Below are positions 8,634 through 15,819 of a DNA stretch of 64,000 bases, piece by piece. This DNA is from Caproicibacter sp046707225. GTDB taxonomy: Bacteria; Bacillota; Clostridia; Oscillospirales; Acutalibacteraceae. The stretch lies in contig NZ_JBJKOP010000040.1 of assembly GCF_046707225.1 (NCBI RefSeq), positions 62,001 through 126,000 of the forward strand, read 5' to 3'. The notes under the pieces are model-generated. The model did no database searches. It was not told the DNA's origin and worked only from the letters and a program-made list of their open reading frames with translations. Every line of letters begins with the position of its first letter. Position 1 is the stretch's first letter. The position numbers and the translations under genes are program-made.

Positions 8634-8672
8634 TGTGATATAACCACTATTTCACATAAAGGAGGATTTTCT

Positions 8673-9011
8673 ATGAATACAAAATCTGCATGGATTTATT
8701 GCCGCATCGATGCTCCAGAGGATACCCACGGTGCTTTGAAAGGGCAATACGAAAGACTGGAAACCTACGCTGTACAGATAGGCTTTACCGCTGTAGGTTC
8801 CTCGCAGGACTTGGGCAGCGGTCTGCACATTGATCGCCCCGGCCTGCAAGCTGTACTGGAAGCTGCAAAAGCCGGGAGTTTTCAGATTCTGCTGGTGGAT
8901 TCGGTAAGCCGGATCGGGCGGGATGAAGCAACTACAAAAACTATTATCAAAACGCTGATGTCTTATGGCATTGCCGTCTTTTCACCACTGGAGGGGAAAA
9001 TATTGATATAG
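8673..9011 (+). CDS. Stand-alone resolvase-like domain protein, catalytic serine absent
   Basis: The protein has 112 residues, only the N-terminal resolvase fold of a serine recombinase: WIYCRIDAPED at about residues 6-16, LKGQYERLETYA, DRPGLQAVLEAAKAG and ILLVDSVSRIGRD at about 72-84. In active recombinases the first motif reads Y.RVS; here the serine position is Asp (CRID), so strand cleavage is unlikely. There is no DNA-binding C-terminal domain. Similar short resolvase-like proteins occur beside xis/int in Tn1549-type elements. It may be a structural or regulatory partner. AGGAGG lies six to eight bases before the ATG. The gene is followed after 17 bases by the excisionase. Confidence 0.8.
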   Translation: MNTKSAWIYCRIDAPEDTHGALKGQYERLETYAVQIGFTAVGSSQDLGSGLHIDRPGLQAVLEAAKAGSFQILLVDSVSRIGRDEATTKTIIKTLMSYGIAVFSPLEGKILI

Positions 9012-9028
9012 AAAGGCAGAAGATTTTT

Positions 9029-9247
9029 ATGAATGAGAAAATAAGAATGTTTGAAAAATACCCTGATGTAGTCGAGGTAAACCAATTGAGAGAAATGCTC
9101 GGCGGCATCAGCCGTAAGCTGGCTTATAAACTTTTGGCAGATAATGAAATACGAAACGTGCGAGTCGGGCGAACCTATAAGATTCCCAAGGCTTGTGTGA
9201 TTGAATATTTGCTGGGTGAAGAAATGTGCCATATCAATATTTTCTGA
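9029..9247 (+). CDS. xis: Excisionase (Xis), helix-turn-helix
   Basis: The protein has 72 residues and a MerR-like excisionase fold: VVEVNQLREMLGGISRKLAYKLLADNEIRNVRVGRTYKIPKACVIEYLL compresses into helix, RKLAYKLL recognition helix and an RVGRTYKIP wing. It directs the neighbouring tyrosine integrase toward excision by bending the attachment sites. It lies 155 bases upstream of int in the same direction, as in Tn916/Tn1549 elements. An AGAAAGGCAG site precedes the ATG. Confidence 0.88.
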   Translation: MNEKIRMFEKYPDVVEVNQLREMLGGISRKLAYKLLADNEIRNVRVGRTYKIPKACVIEYLLGEEMCHINIF

Positions 9248-9402
9248 TATGATTTTTGTCTATTGTCTATTATTGAACTTATCCTGTAGAAAAATCCGTT
9301 GGATCTTTTCCACGCAGAACAGTAGCTATCCTATACTTTCTGTGGTAATGTGGAGTTGTCAATGGTAGGCAAATACTGCTGTTATTTCAAAGGAGGATAA
9401 CA

Positions 9403-10650
9403 ATGATAACAGGCTGCCTACAGCAAAAAAACAATACTTATTATGCCGTTTTATATGTAAAGGTGGACGGCAAAAGAAAAACTAAATGGATTTCCACCGG
9501 ACTGCCGGTAGCGGGAACCAGTCAAAGAAAGGCTCAAAAAGCCTTTGATCAAATTCGCTTAGAGTATGAGCAGGCTCAGGAGGAAAAGGAACGCCAAGAA
9601 GCAGAAGAAAAAGCCAGAGAGCTGATTAAGGGAAAAAGGAATCCGCAGGCAGACGTACCATTCATGGATTACCTTCAAAAGTGGTTGCTGCAATCCAAGC
9701 CCACCATATCCAAAACTACGTTTAAGGGATATCGCACCATGCTGGACGGTAGGGTCAATCGGTATTTTACAAAGCTGGATGTTACTGTGGGAGAAGTTAC
9801 TCCTCAGCATTTACAGGATTTCTATCAAACAATTTTTGACGAAGGGCATACTCCTAACACAGTCATCCATTACCATGCGGTACTTCGAAAGGCACTGCAA
9901 AATGCCGTGAAAAAGGATATCCTTGGCAGCAACCCTGCCGACAAGGTGGACAGGCCAAAGAAGAATGTATATCAGGCACAGTTTTATTCCGCAGAAGAAA
10001 TGATGACATTGTTTGATGCAGTATCGGACGATCCCTTGGAAATTTGCGTAAAGCTTGCTGCTTATTATGGGTTACGAAGAAGTGAAGTTCTTGGATTAAA
10101 GTGGGATGCGATTAATCTCGAACAAAAAACAATCTCCATCAGGCACAAGGTCATTGAGGATGAAGTGGACGGCAAGTTTGTGGCTGTCGGCGAGGATGTG
10201 CTGAAAACCAAATCCAGCTTCCGCACACTTCCCCTGCTGCCCTCTGTCGAGAAACTGCTGCTTGCAGAGAAAGAGAAACAGGAAATGTACCGCAGGCTAT
10301 TCAAACGCTCTTACTGCCGGGATTATCTTGATTACATTTGTCTCGACCAAACCGGAAAGCTCATGCGTCCCAATTATGTCACAGAGCATTTCAGCTGGTT
10401 GCTTGAAAAATTCGGACTCAAAAAAATTCGATTCCACGATCTCAGACATAGCTGCGCCAGCCTGCTACTGGCAAACGGAATATCCATGAAGCAAATTCAG
10501 ATATGGCTTGGACACAGCACCTTCTCGACCACAGCGGATATTTACTCACATCTGGACTTTCATGCACAGATTGAATCCGGGCTTGTTATGGATGGAATGT
10601 TTGAGAGAAACCGAGTGGTCGAACCAAGCGGACTTGAACCGAGTGAATAA
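9403..10650 (+). CDS. int: Tyrosine integrase of the ICE
   Basis: The protein has 415 residues, the usual Tn916/Tn1549 integrase size. An N-terminal arm-binding domain (residues 1-70, YYAVLYVKVDGKRKTKWIST) is followed by a charged helix, the core-binding SAM-like domain (about 85-190) and the catalytic domain. Catalytic residues are R225 (GLRRSEVLGLKW), H345 and R348 (HDLRH), H371 in LGHS and the nucleophile Y381 (DIYSHLD). AGGAGG lies eight bases upstream of the ATG. The gene's 3' end is 160 bases from tRNA-Ser(CGA), and the likely attachment site is at about 11,052-11,065. All catalytic residues are present, so the protein should be active. Confidence 0.95.
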   Translation: MITGCLQQKNNTYYAVLYVKVDGKRKTKWISTGLPVAGTSQRKAQKAFDQIRLEYEQAQEEKERQEAEEKARELIKGKRNPQADVPFMDYLQKWLLQSKPTISKTTFKGYRTMLDGRVNRYFTKLDVTVGEVTPQHLQDFYQTIFDEGHTPNTVIHYHAVLRKALQNAVKKDILGSNPADKVDRPKKNVYQAQFYSAEEMMTLFDAVSDDPLEICVKLAAYYGLRRSEVLGLKWDAINLEQKTISIRHKVIEDEVDGKFVAVGEDVLKTKSSFRTLPLLPSVEKLLLAEKEKQEMYRRLFKRSYCRDYLDYICLDQTGKLMRPNYVTEHFSWLLEKFGLKKIRFHDLRHSCASLLLANGISMKQIQIWLGHSTFSTTADIYSHLDFHAQIESGLVMDGMFERNRVVEPSGLEPSE

Positions 10651-10812
10651 TTTTCTACAGATTACTCCATGAAAATGCAGCAAAGCCTTATATACAAAGG
10701 GTTCAGGCGTATCGATTTTCTACGAAAGCAGAAAAAAACGCCCTCAAAAGAGAGCGTAGAAATCCCGAAAAAAGGATGAGCCTGCTGCGGACATTGACCG
10801 CAAACAGGCTCA

Positions 10813-10901
10813 TGGCGGAGGCGGTGAGATTCGAACTCACGTGCCCGTGAGGACAACCTGATTTCGAGTCAGGCTCGTTATGACCACTTCGATACGCCTC
10901 C
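10813..10901 (-). tRNA. tRNA-Ser (anticodon CGA), ICE-borne
   Basis: On the minus strand the 89-base sequence folds as a class II tRNA: acceptor GGAGGCG pairs with CGCCTCC, the anticodon arm is CCTGA-CTCGAAA-TCAGG with anticodon CGA, a long variable arm follows and CCA is encoded. It lies between int and the putative right attachment site, so it belongs to the element. The broken host copy at 11,052 has the same anticodon but a different acceptor stem. Confidence 0.95.
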
Positions 10902-11051
10902 ATATTATATTTTAATACACACAGCCTTTCGTAGAAACCAAGGCAAAGTGTAGAAAAACCGTAGAAATCGGTAAAAAGCTAAATTTTCATAATCCCACAA
11001 ACCCGCATAAACTCAAGGGTTTCCCGCATTTCCAAGGCAACTGACCGAGTG

Positions 11052-11093
11052 GATTTCGAGTCAGCCCCGTTATGACCACTTCGATACCTCTCC
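11052..11093 (-). pseudogene. 5' half of disrupted host tRNA-Ser(CGA); probable attR
   Basis: On the minus strand the sequence starts GGAGAGGTATCGAAGTGG, matches the intact tRNA-Ser through the D-arm and anticodon stem, and stops after CTCGAAATC. The next bases (CACTCGG) do not complete the anticodon stem. The missing 3' half should lie at the far left end of the ICE. The region 11,094-11,314 to the right holds no gene I can support. Confidence 0.75.
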
Positions 11094-11314
11094 ATGTATT
11101 TTCAACCGATTGCTCGGTGAAAAGGCGATATTCAGTTGATTGCAAAATTGCAAGAAAACTGCAAGATGAAAATTAGAACCGCTGTAAAATAAGAGCCGCG
11201 AACCCGCATGAATACAGGCTTTGTTGAACTGTTGCATTGATGACCGCACATGATAAGCGTGCTTCCTTATTTTACTGGGAAGCGCTGAAAAAGTCAAGGC
11301 TTTTTCAAAAACAA

Positions 11315-12139
11315 TCAGCCGTAGGCCTGAATGGAGGAGGCACTCTTGGCGTCATCGGGAAGAGTGACAGAAGGCGCGGAGTTGATCTTGTCGATGTTCC
11401 CCGATATTTCGCATTTTGTTACATGAACCGATACGCTGCTGCCGTCAATATTTTTGAAGATCTGATTGACCGCGTCCGTCAGGTCTGCTTCAATCCGAAC
11501 GATTTTTCCGGTGCCGGCGTCAATGTAGCAATAGCCGTATAAATCGGGCGCGCCGTTCAGCAGAGCCGGGACCACGGTGCTGGAATTTTCAGCCATGCCC
11601 GTGACCGTAACAATGTTTTCCACTGCGCTGCGCAGAATTTCACTGCTTAGCTTTAGCTCAATCTTATGGACTTTCCGGGAATCCAGCGTCGTTTCCCGCA
11701 CATATTTCTGGTCTTCCGCATTGTTCAGCACGCGGAGAATATCCACCTGATCCGCGGGCGAAGTGTCAAGGTTGCCCGCGTCGGTTTTTTGCCAGACCCC
11801 GTTGGGCTTACAGTAAAAGCTCGGCTTTCCGTTCTCGGTCAGGGTGTAGGTCTCATTATCGCTGGAGATGCCGTCATTCCGGATTTTCTGAACCGATTTT
11901 AAAGCGAACGGCTTTGCCGTGTATGTAATACTGTTGGAGGAAGAATAGACATGCTGGGCGCCGTTCACCGTAAACACAAGGTCCTGGCTGATGTCGGCGT
12001 TGCAGCTTTGTATGGAATCCGCGTCCGTTTTTGCTTCCCGGAACAGAACGCCGGCGTCGGGTCCGCTGGAACAGGCGTTGAACGTTACCAGGGCTGCAAG
12101 AAACAGAAGCGCAGAAAAAATGCGATTAATTCGTTTCAT
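11315..12139 (-). CDS. Secreted lipoprotein, DUF6612-like
   Basis: The protein has 274 residues. Residues 1-22 form a lipoprotein signal peptide ending in the lipobox-like TFNAC. The mature part has alternating strands and a pattern resembling LolA/DUF6612 lipoproteins: ITYTAKPFALKSVQKI, ETYTLTENGKPSFYCKPNGVWQKT and a late AGTGKIVRIEADLTDAV segment. The ATG at 12139 is chosen because GAGG lies seven bases upstream and gives a proper signal peptide; the longer frame to 12205 does not. The protein is probably membrane-attached on the outside of the cell; its substrate is unknown. It is the first complete host gene right of the ICE and points toward it. Confidence 0.7.
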   Translation of the reverse strand: MKRINRIFSALLFLAALVTFNACSSGPDAGVLFREAKTDADSIQSCNADISQDLVFTVNGAQHVYSSSNSITYTAKPFALKSVQKIRNDGISSDNETYTLTENGKPSFYCKPNGVWQKTDAGNLDTSPADQVDILRVLNNAEDQKYVRETTLDSRKVHKIELKLSSEILRSAVENIVTVTGMAENSSTVVPALLNGAPDLYGYCYIDAGTGKIVRIEADLTDAVNQIFKNIDGSSVSVHVTKCEISGNIDKINSAPSVTLPDDAKSASSIQAYG

Positions 12140-12320
12140 GATGAACCTCTTTTCAGTCGATCTGGAGCCTATCCCCATTATAATTGTTTTAGGGTATGTC
12201 CGCAACCGGATTTCTTCCCCTGAACTTGACAGTTACCCACCTGACAGCGTAAAATAGATGCAAAATCAACTGATTTTTTCCCTTTGCGCACTCAATTTTT
12301 TAATTAAGGAAGTTGCCCGC

Positions 12321-13568
12321 ATGAATCAAATCAGCAGCCTTGCAATGAGTTTCGCTTCTCTTTCCGTCTATCGCGGAATATTAAACCGGCCGGTACCCGC
12401 GGCGCTCTGCCGACTGCTTCATGCGGCGGGCTATTCGCAGCGGGAATTTGCGGAAGCGTGGGGCGCTTTCTTTTCCGCCCTTTGCGAGCAGGATGGAAGC
12501 TCAAACCTGCGCGGCTGTCTTGCCCAGGATGTTTTATATGACGAAAACGCATTCTCTCTGGCGGCGGCGCGGGGAGAGGAGATTGACCGCACGGCTTCGG
12601 ACGCGGCGCGGCGCGATCTGGACGTCGTCTTTCAGGCGGCTTCCGTTACGCCGGAACAGCTGCTTGAGGGATGTGACTTTGCGGACGGCCTAAGGGCGCT
12701 GATTCTGCCGCGGTGGCAAACGGGGGCGCTGCCCCCGTCGCTTGAGGCCGGCGGCGGAACTTTTGCTGACCGTGCCGCCCGGTATTACCGTGAAAACGGA
12801 TGTGGCGTATACGCGCGCTGCCGGGCGTTTATCTGGCGAGGCGGAGAAATCAGGCCGGTTTTGCATCCTGACCCGACCGTCCTTTCCGAGCTTACGGGTT
12901 ACGAAGTTCAGCGCCGGACGGTGATTGACAATACGCTGGCTTTTCTTAACGGCCTGCCCGCGAACAACTGCCTGCTGTACGGAGACCGGGGCACCGGCAA
13001 ATCCTCCACCGTCAAGGCGATTCTGAACGGATACTATCATCGCGGCCTGCGGATGATCGAAATGCCGAAGGAATCCCTTCCCGATTTTCCCGTCCTGGTG
13101 GACAGGATCGCGGAGCTGCCGATGAAATTTATCGTTTTTATCGACGATCTCTCCTTTTCCCGCCAGGATGAAACGTATGCTTCGCTGAAAGCGGTGCTGG
13201 AAGGCGGCCTTGCGGCAAGGCCGGAAAACACGCTGATTTACGCGACAAGCAACCGCAGGCATTTGCTGCGCGAAACGTTCTCCGACCGGGAGGGCGATGA
13301 AATCCACCGCGGCGACACGATTCAGGAAAGCCTCTCGCTTGCGGACCGGTTCGGGCTTTCCGTCAATTTCAGCCTTCCGGCGAAGGACGAATATCTGGAG
13401 ATTGTACGCGGGCTGGCTGAGCGGAGGGGCCTCGGCGGCCATATGAAGGAACTTGAGGAGGGAGCCGAACGCTGGGCGATCGGCCGCGGAGGGCGTTCGC
13501 CGCGCTGCGCGAAGCAGTATGTTCGCGCGGCGGAGGCCCGCATTCGAAGCGGCCGGGAGCCGGAGTAA
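12321..13568 (+). CDS. DUF815-type AAA ATPase
   Basis: The protein has 415 residues. An N-terminal helical region of about 195 residues precedes the AAA module. Its signature is CLLYGDRGTGKSSTVKAIL (Walker A at about 218-226) and FIVFIDDLSF (Walker B at about 275-284), followed by TLIYATSNRRHL (sensor 1) and RFGLSVNFSLPAKDEYLEIV. This arrangement matches the DUF815 family, single-copy AAA proteins of Firmicutes whose cellular role is not established. The ATG at 12321 has AAGGAAG eight bases upstream. The next gene begins 26 bases after the stop, with AAAGGAG. Confidence 0.85.
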   Translation: MNQISSLAMSFASLSVYRGILNRPVPAALCRLLHAAGYSQREFAEAWGAFFSALCEQDGSSNLRGCLAQDVLYDENAFSLAAARGEEIDRTASDAARRDLDVVFQAASVTPEQLLEGCDFADGLRALILPRWQTGALPPSLEAGGGTFADRAARYYRENGCGVYARCRAFIWRGGEIRPVLHPDPTVLSELTGYEVQRRTVIDNTLAFLNGLPANNCLLYGDRGTGKSSTVKAILNGYYHRGLRMIEMPKESLPDFPVLVDRIAELPMKFIVFIDDLSFSRQDETYASLKAVLEGGLAARPENTLIYATSNRRHLLRETFSDREGDEIHRGDTIQESLSLADRFGLSVNFSLPAKDEYLEIVRGLAERRGLGGHMKELEEGAERWAIGRGGRSPRCAKQYVRAAEARIRSGREPE

Positions 13569-13594
13569 ACCGAGACCGAGAAAAGGAGTCTGGA

Positions 13595-14797
13595 ATGGGA
13601 AAAAGATTTTTGGCCGTATTCCTGGCGGCGATGCTTGCGTTTTCCGCTTTGTCCGCCTGCAGCCGCGCAAGTGATATTTCTTCCGGAGCGGGGGATAAGG
13701 ACTTTCCCGTTGCGATCGGGAATGTGACGATTCAAAAGGGACCTGCCGGCGCGGTGGTGCTGTCGCCGAATATTGCGTCCGTGATTCTGTCCATCGGATA
13801 TGAAGCGACTCTGAAAGCGAGAAGTAAGGACTGCACGCAGAGCGATCTTTCGGTTCTGCCGGTCGTTTCCGCCGACGACGCGCAGAAAATGCACGACCTT
13901 GGCGCGGACGTCGTTTTCGCGGATTCCCTGACCGAAGAGCAGAAATCCTCGATGCAAAAGGCGGGCCTGACGGTTCTGACTTTGCAGCCGGCGGACAGCC
14001 GGGAAGGATTGGAAAAGCTCTATTCGGAGGTGGGCGCCGCGCTCAAGGGCGCGCGGACCGGCTACCGGAAAGGACAGGACGCGGCGGCCGGAATCTATCA
14101 GACTATCGACGACATCACCCGCGTCGTGCCGGACGGCGACACACCGGTTACGGCGGTATATCTTTATGACGCAAAGGGCGCTGCCGCGACCGGCGACACG
14201 CTCGCGGGAAAGCTGATTGACGCCGCCGGGCTGACCAATTCTGCGGAAGGCGGAAAAGACAAAACCGTGAAAGTCTCCGATCTTCTGCTGGCGGACCCAA
14301 AGTACATATTCTGCGCCAAAGGCGTCAAGTCTCTGCTGGAATCCTCACCCGATTACGCAAAACTGACGGCGGTGAAGGAAAAGCGTGTTTATGAGATGGA
14401 CCCCGGCCTGATGAACCTTCAGGGGGAAGAACTGATCCAGGCGGTCAGCTTTATGGCCGGAACCGTGCATCCGGAGCTGCTGGGTTCGGCCTCCTCGTCG
14501 TCCGGGTCGCCTTCTTCCTCCTCTTCCTCTTCTTCGGGCGCTTCCGTGGATACGAACCTCAACCTGGATCAGACCCTGAAGAACGGGATGCAAAACGACG
14601 ATGTTTTGAAAATGCAGAATCAACTGAAACAGCTGGGATATATGTTCGTAAAGCCGACGGGGCTTTACGCGGAGGGAACCGAGCAGGCCGTAAAAGATTT
14701 TCAGCTTCTGAACGGAATGACGGTAACCGGTGTGGCGGATCCCGCAACCCTGAAAAAGATGTTCTCTTCCGACGCGGTCAAACGTCCCGCCGAATAA
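13595..14797 (+). CDS. Periplasmic-binding-protein-like lipoprotein fused to a peptidoglycan-binding domain
   Basis: The protein has 400 residues. A lipoprotein signal (LSAC, Cys at about 21) leads into a BtuF/Peripla_BP_2-like domain (about 45-290: VVLSPNIASVILSIGYEATL, LGADVVFADSLTEEQ, LLLADPKYIFCAKGV). A serine-rich linker of about 25 residues (295-320) is followed by a PG_binding_1 domain (about 325-395: GMQNDDVLKMQNQLKQLGY, GTEQAVKDFQLLNGMTVTGV). The first domain normally delivers corrinoids, siderophores or metals to an ABC importer, but no permease gene is adjacent. The C-terminal domain would tie the protein to the wall. A terminator follows immediately. Confidence 0.8.
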   Translation: MGKRFLAVFLAAMLAFSALSACSRASDISSGAGDKDFPVAIGNVTIQKGPAGAVVLSPNIASVILSIGYEATLKARSKDCTQSDLSVLPVVSADDAQKMHDLGADVVFADSLTEEQKSSMQKAGLTVLTLQPADSREGLEKLYSEVGAALKGARTGYRKGQDAAAGIYQTIDDITRVVPDGDTPVTAVYLYDAKGAAATGDTLAGKLIDAAGLTNSAEGGKDKTVKVSDLLLADPKYIFCAKGVKSLLESSPDYAKLTAVKEKRVYEMDPGLMNLQGEELIQAVSFMAGTVHPELLGSASSSSGSPSSSSSSSSGASVDTNLNLDQTLKNGMQNDDVLKMQNQLKQLGYMFVKPTGLYAEGTEQAVKDFQLLNGMTVTGVADPATLKKMFSSDAVKRPAE

Positions 14798-14807
14798 GCG
14801 CAAAACT

Positions 14808-14840
14808 GCCCCGGCTTTTTCGCCGGGGCGCTTTTCTTTT
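14808..14840 (+). terminator. Rho-independent terminator
   Basis: GCCCCGGC pairs with GCCGGGGC around a six-base loop, then GCTTTTCTTTT. It lies eleven bases after the stop of the preceding lipoprotein gene. Confidence 0.88.
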
Positions 14841-14849
14841 GGTCAGGCA

Positions 14850-14878
14850 TTGACAAACCCCGTGGCTTATTTTATAAT
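14850..14878 (+). promoter_or_regulatory. Consensus sigma-A promoter of tRNA-Arg
   Basis: TTGACA (14850-14855) and TATAAT (14873-14878) are separated by exactly 17 bases. This is a full consensus promoter 55 bases before the tRNA. Confidence 0.9.
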
Positions 14879-14933
14879 GGATAAGCATTTGTGCATGAGA
14901 ACGACTCTTATGCGGGAAGTACTTTGAATATTT

Positions 14934-15010
14934 GTCTCCGTAGCTCAGCTGGATAGAGCGTCCGCCTCCTAAGCGGAAGGCCAGGCGTTCAAATCGCCTC
15001 GGGGACGCCA
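14934..15010 (+). tRNA. tRNA-Arg (anticodon CCT)
   Basis: The 77-base sequence starts GTCTCCGTAGCTCAGCTGG and ends with an encoded CCA. The acceptor stem pairs GTCTCCG with CGGGGAC (one G-T). The anticodon arm CCGCC-TCCTAAG-CGG gives anticodon CCT. The T-arm carries GTTCAAATC. It has its own promoter and terminator. Confidence 0.95.
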
Positions 15011-15041
15011 GAGCGCCGTAAATTTCGGCGCTCTTTTTTAT
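15010..15041 (+). terminator. Terminator of tRNA-Arg
   Basis: GAGCGCCG pairs with CGGCGCTC around TAAATTT and is followed by six T. It begins at the tRNA 3' end. Confidence 0.9.
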
Positions 15042-15099
15042 TCTTTTGTTTTTCCTCGTTTTGTGCTACACTGGTCAAAAAATTTGTTTGAGGTGTGCA

Positions 15100-15352
15100 A
15101 TGGTAAAGGTAAAGCTTACAATTACAGAGTCGAACTGCCGGTGCGGGATTCATCGGGCGGGCGAGACCTTTGGTGCAGGACCTTTGTCCGCCGATATGCC
15201 ATGAGCTTTGGAACAATATATATCCGTCCGTTTACGCGCTGCTGAACGGGGCTGAGCTGGAAGTCGGCGAGAACAGAGGGAAATGCTTTGACGCAAAATG
15301 TCCGGACGGCGGAAGAGTGTGCATTCACGGAGAAGTTTGTGCCGAATTATAA
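15100..15352 (+). pseudogene. TIGR04076-family protein gene with a +1 frameshift
   Basis: The first frame starts at ATG 15100 (GAGGTG upstream) and encodes MVKVKLTITESNCRCGIHRAGETF. The second frame, from about 15171 to 15352, encodes VQDLCPPICHELWNNIYPSV and goes on through ALLNGAELEVG and FDAKCPDGGRVCIHGEV. Together they make an 84-residue protein that resembles the cysteine-rich TIGR04076 family end to end. The join falls in TTTGGTGCAG, where removing one G restores F-V-Q-D. The gene is therefore broken by a single extra base, or the base is a sequencing error. A terminator at 15380 follows. The family function is unknown. Confidence 0.8.
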
Positions 15353-15379
15353 ATTCTTGGGAATAAAAAATACAGTTTG

Positions 15380-15407
15380 AACGCGCCCTGAAAAGGGGCG
15401 CGTTTGT
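15380..15407. terminator. Terminator after the frameshifted gene
   Basis: AACGCGCCC and GGGCGCGTT form a 9-bp perfect stem around a seven-base loop, followed by TGTGTT. It can serve the plus-strand gene and the convergent small gene at 15437. Confidence 0.7.
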
Positions 15408-15436
15408 GTTCGATTATGGTTTGGCATAGGGCCTTG

Positions 15437-15610
15437 TTACGATTTACTCCATTTCCAATTCATGTACTGCCGCACGATATCAGTCACGGCTATCTGCTTT
15501 TTGACAGCGGCTTCTTCAAATATCTTCCGAACCACGGGAAGACCGCTTCCAAACGGATCCTGAACTGTCAAAATGTGCCTGTCCATTTTTTTCATTTCCT
15601 CAACTGTCAA
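15437..15610 (-). CDS. Small protein of 57 residues, unknown function
   Basis: A TTG at 15610 preceded by AGGGAGG with eight-base spacing opens a 57-codon frame: MTVEEMKKMDRHILTVQDPF, GSGLPVVRKIFEEAAVKKQI and AVTDIVRQYMNWKWSKS (three consecutive parts). It is charged and helical with no membrane segment or cysteine. I do not recognise it. The good ribosome site, plausible codon use and clean end near a terminator support it. It is convergent with the frameshifted TIGR04076 gene. Confidence 0.6.
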   Translation of the reverse strand: MTVEEMKKMDRHILTVQDPFGSGLPVVRKIFEEAAVKKQIAVTDIVRQYMNWKWSKS

Positions 15611-15819
15611 AACTGGAACCTCCCTATTTAGCAGTTGACCCTATTATACCGCGATCATATGCATTTGTCGCAATTTCGCAACGAAATGAAATGATTCTCC
15701 GGACAGTATCATGAGAGTTTGGGAAAAGATGCGGTGCCGGTAGTGATATTAACGCCGCTTTGTGATATAATGAAAAATCAGATGCAGATATTCAAATTCT
15801 TTTCCTTGGGAGATTTTCT

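Larger units (their letters stand above)
1..11052. mobile_element. Right-hand part of an integrative conjugative element (Tn1549-like gene content)
   Basis: This stretch carries a relaxase-like C-terminus, a DUF3991/Toprim protein, a VirD4-type coupling protein, small regulators, a small sigma factor, an excisionase and a tyrosine integrase in the order usual for the right end of Firmicutes conjugative elements. The left end lies outside the window. The right boundary is placed at about 11,052, where a broken host tRNA-Ser 5' half begins. Past that point the coding sequence looks more GC-rich and of host type. The type IV secretion genes are not visible and are expected to the left. The family assignment is by gene content, not by alignment. 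Confidence 0.8.

Noticed and set aside
12690..13670. 326-codon minus-strand frame opposite the DUF815 ATPase
   Set aside because: The plus strand has clear AAA motifs and a ribosome site; the antisense frame is Arg/Pro/Ala-rich, typical of a GC-rich shadow.
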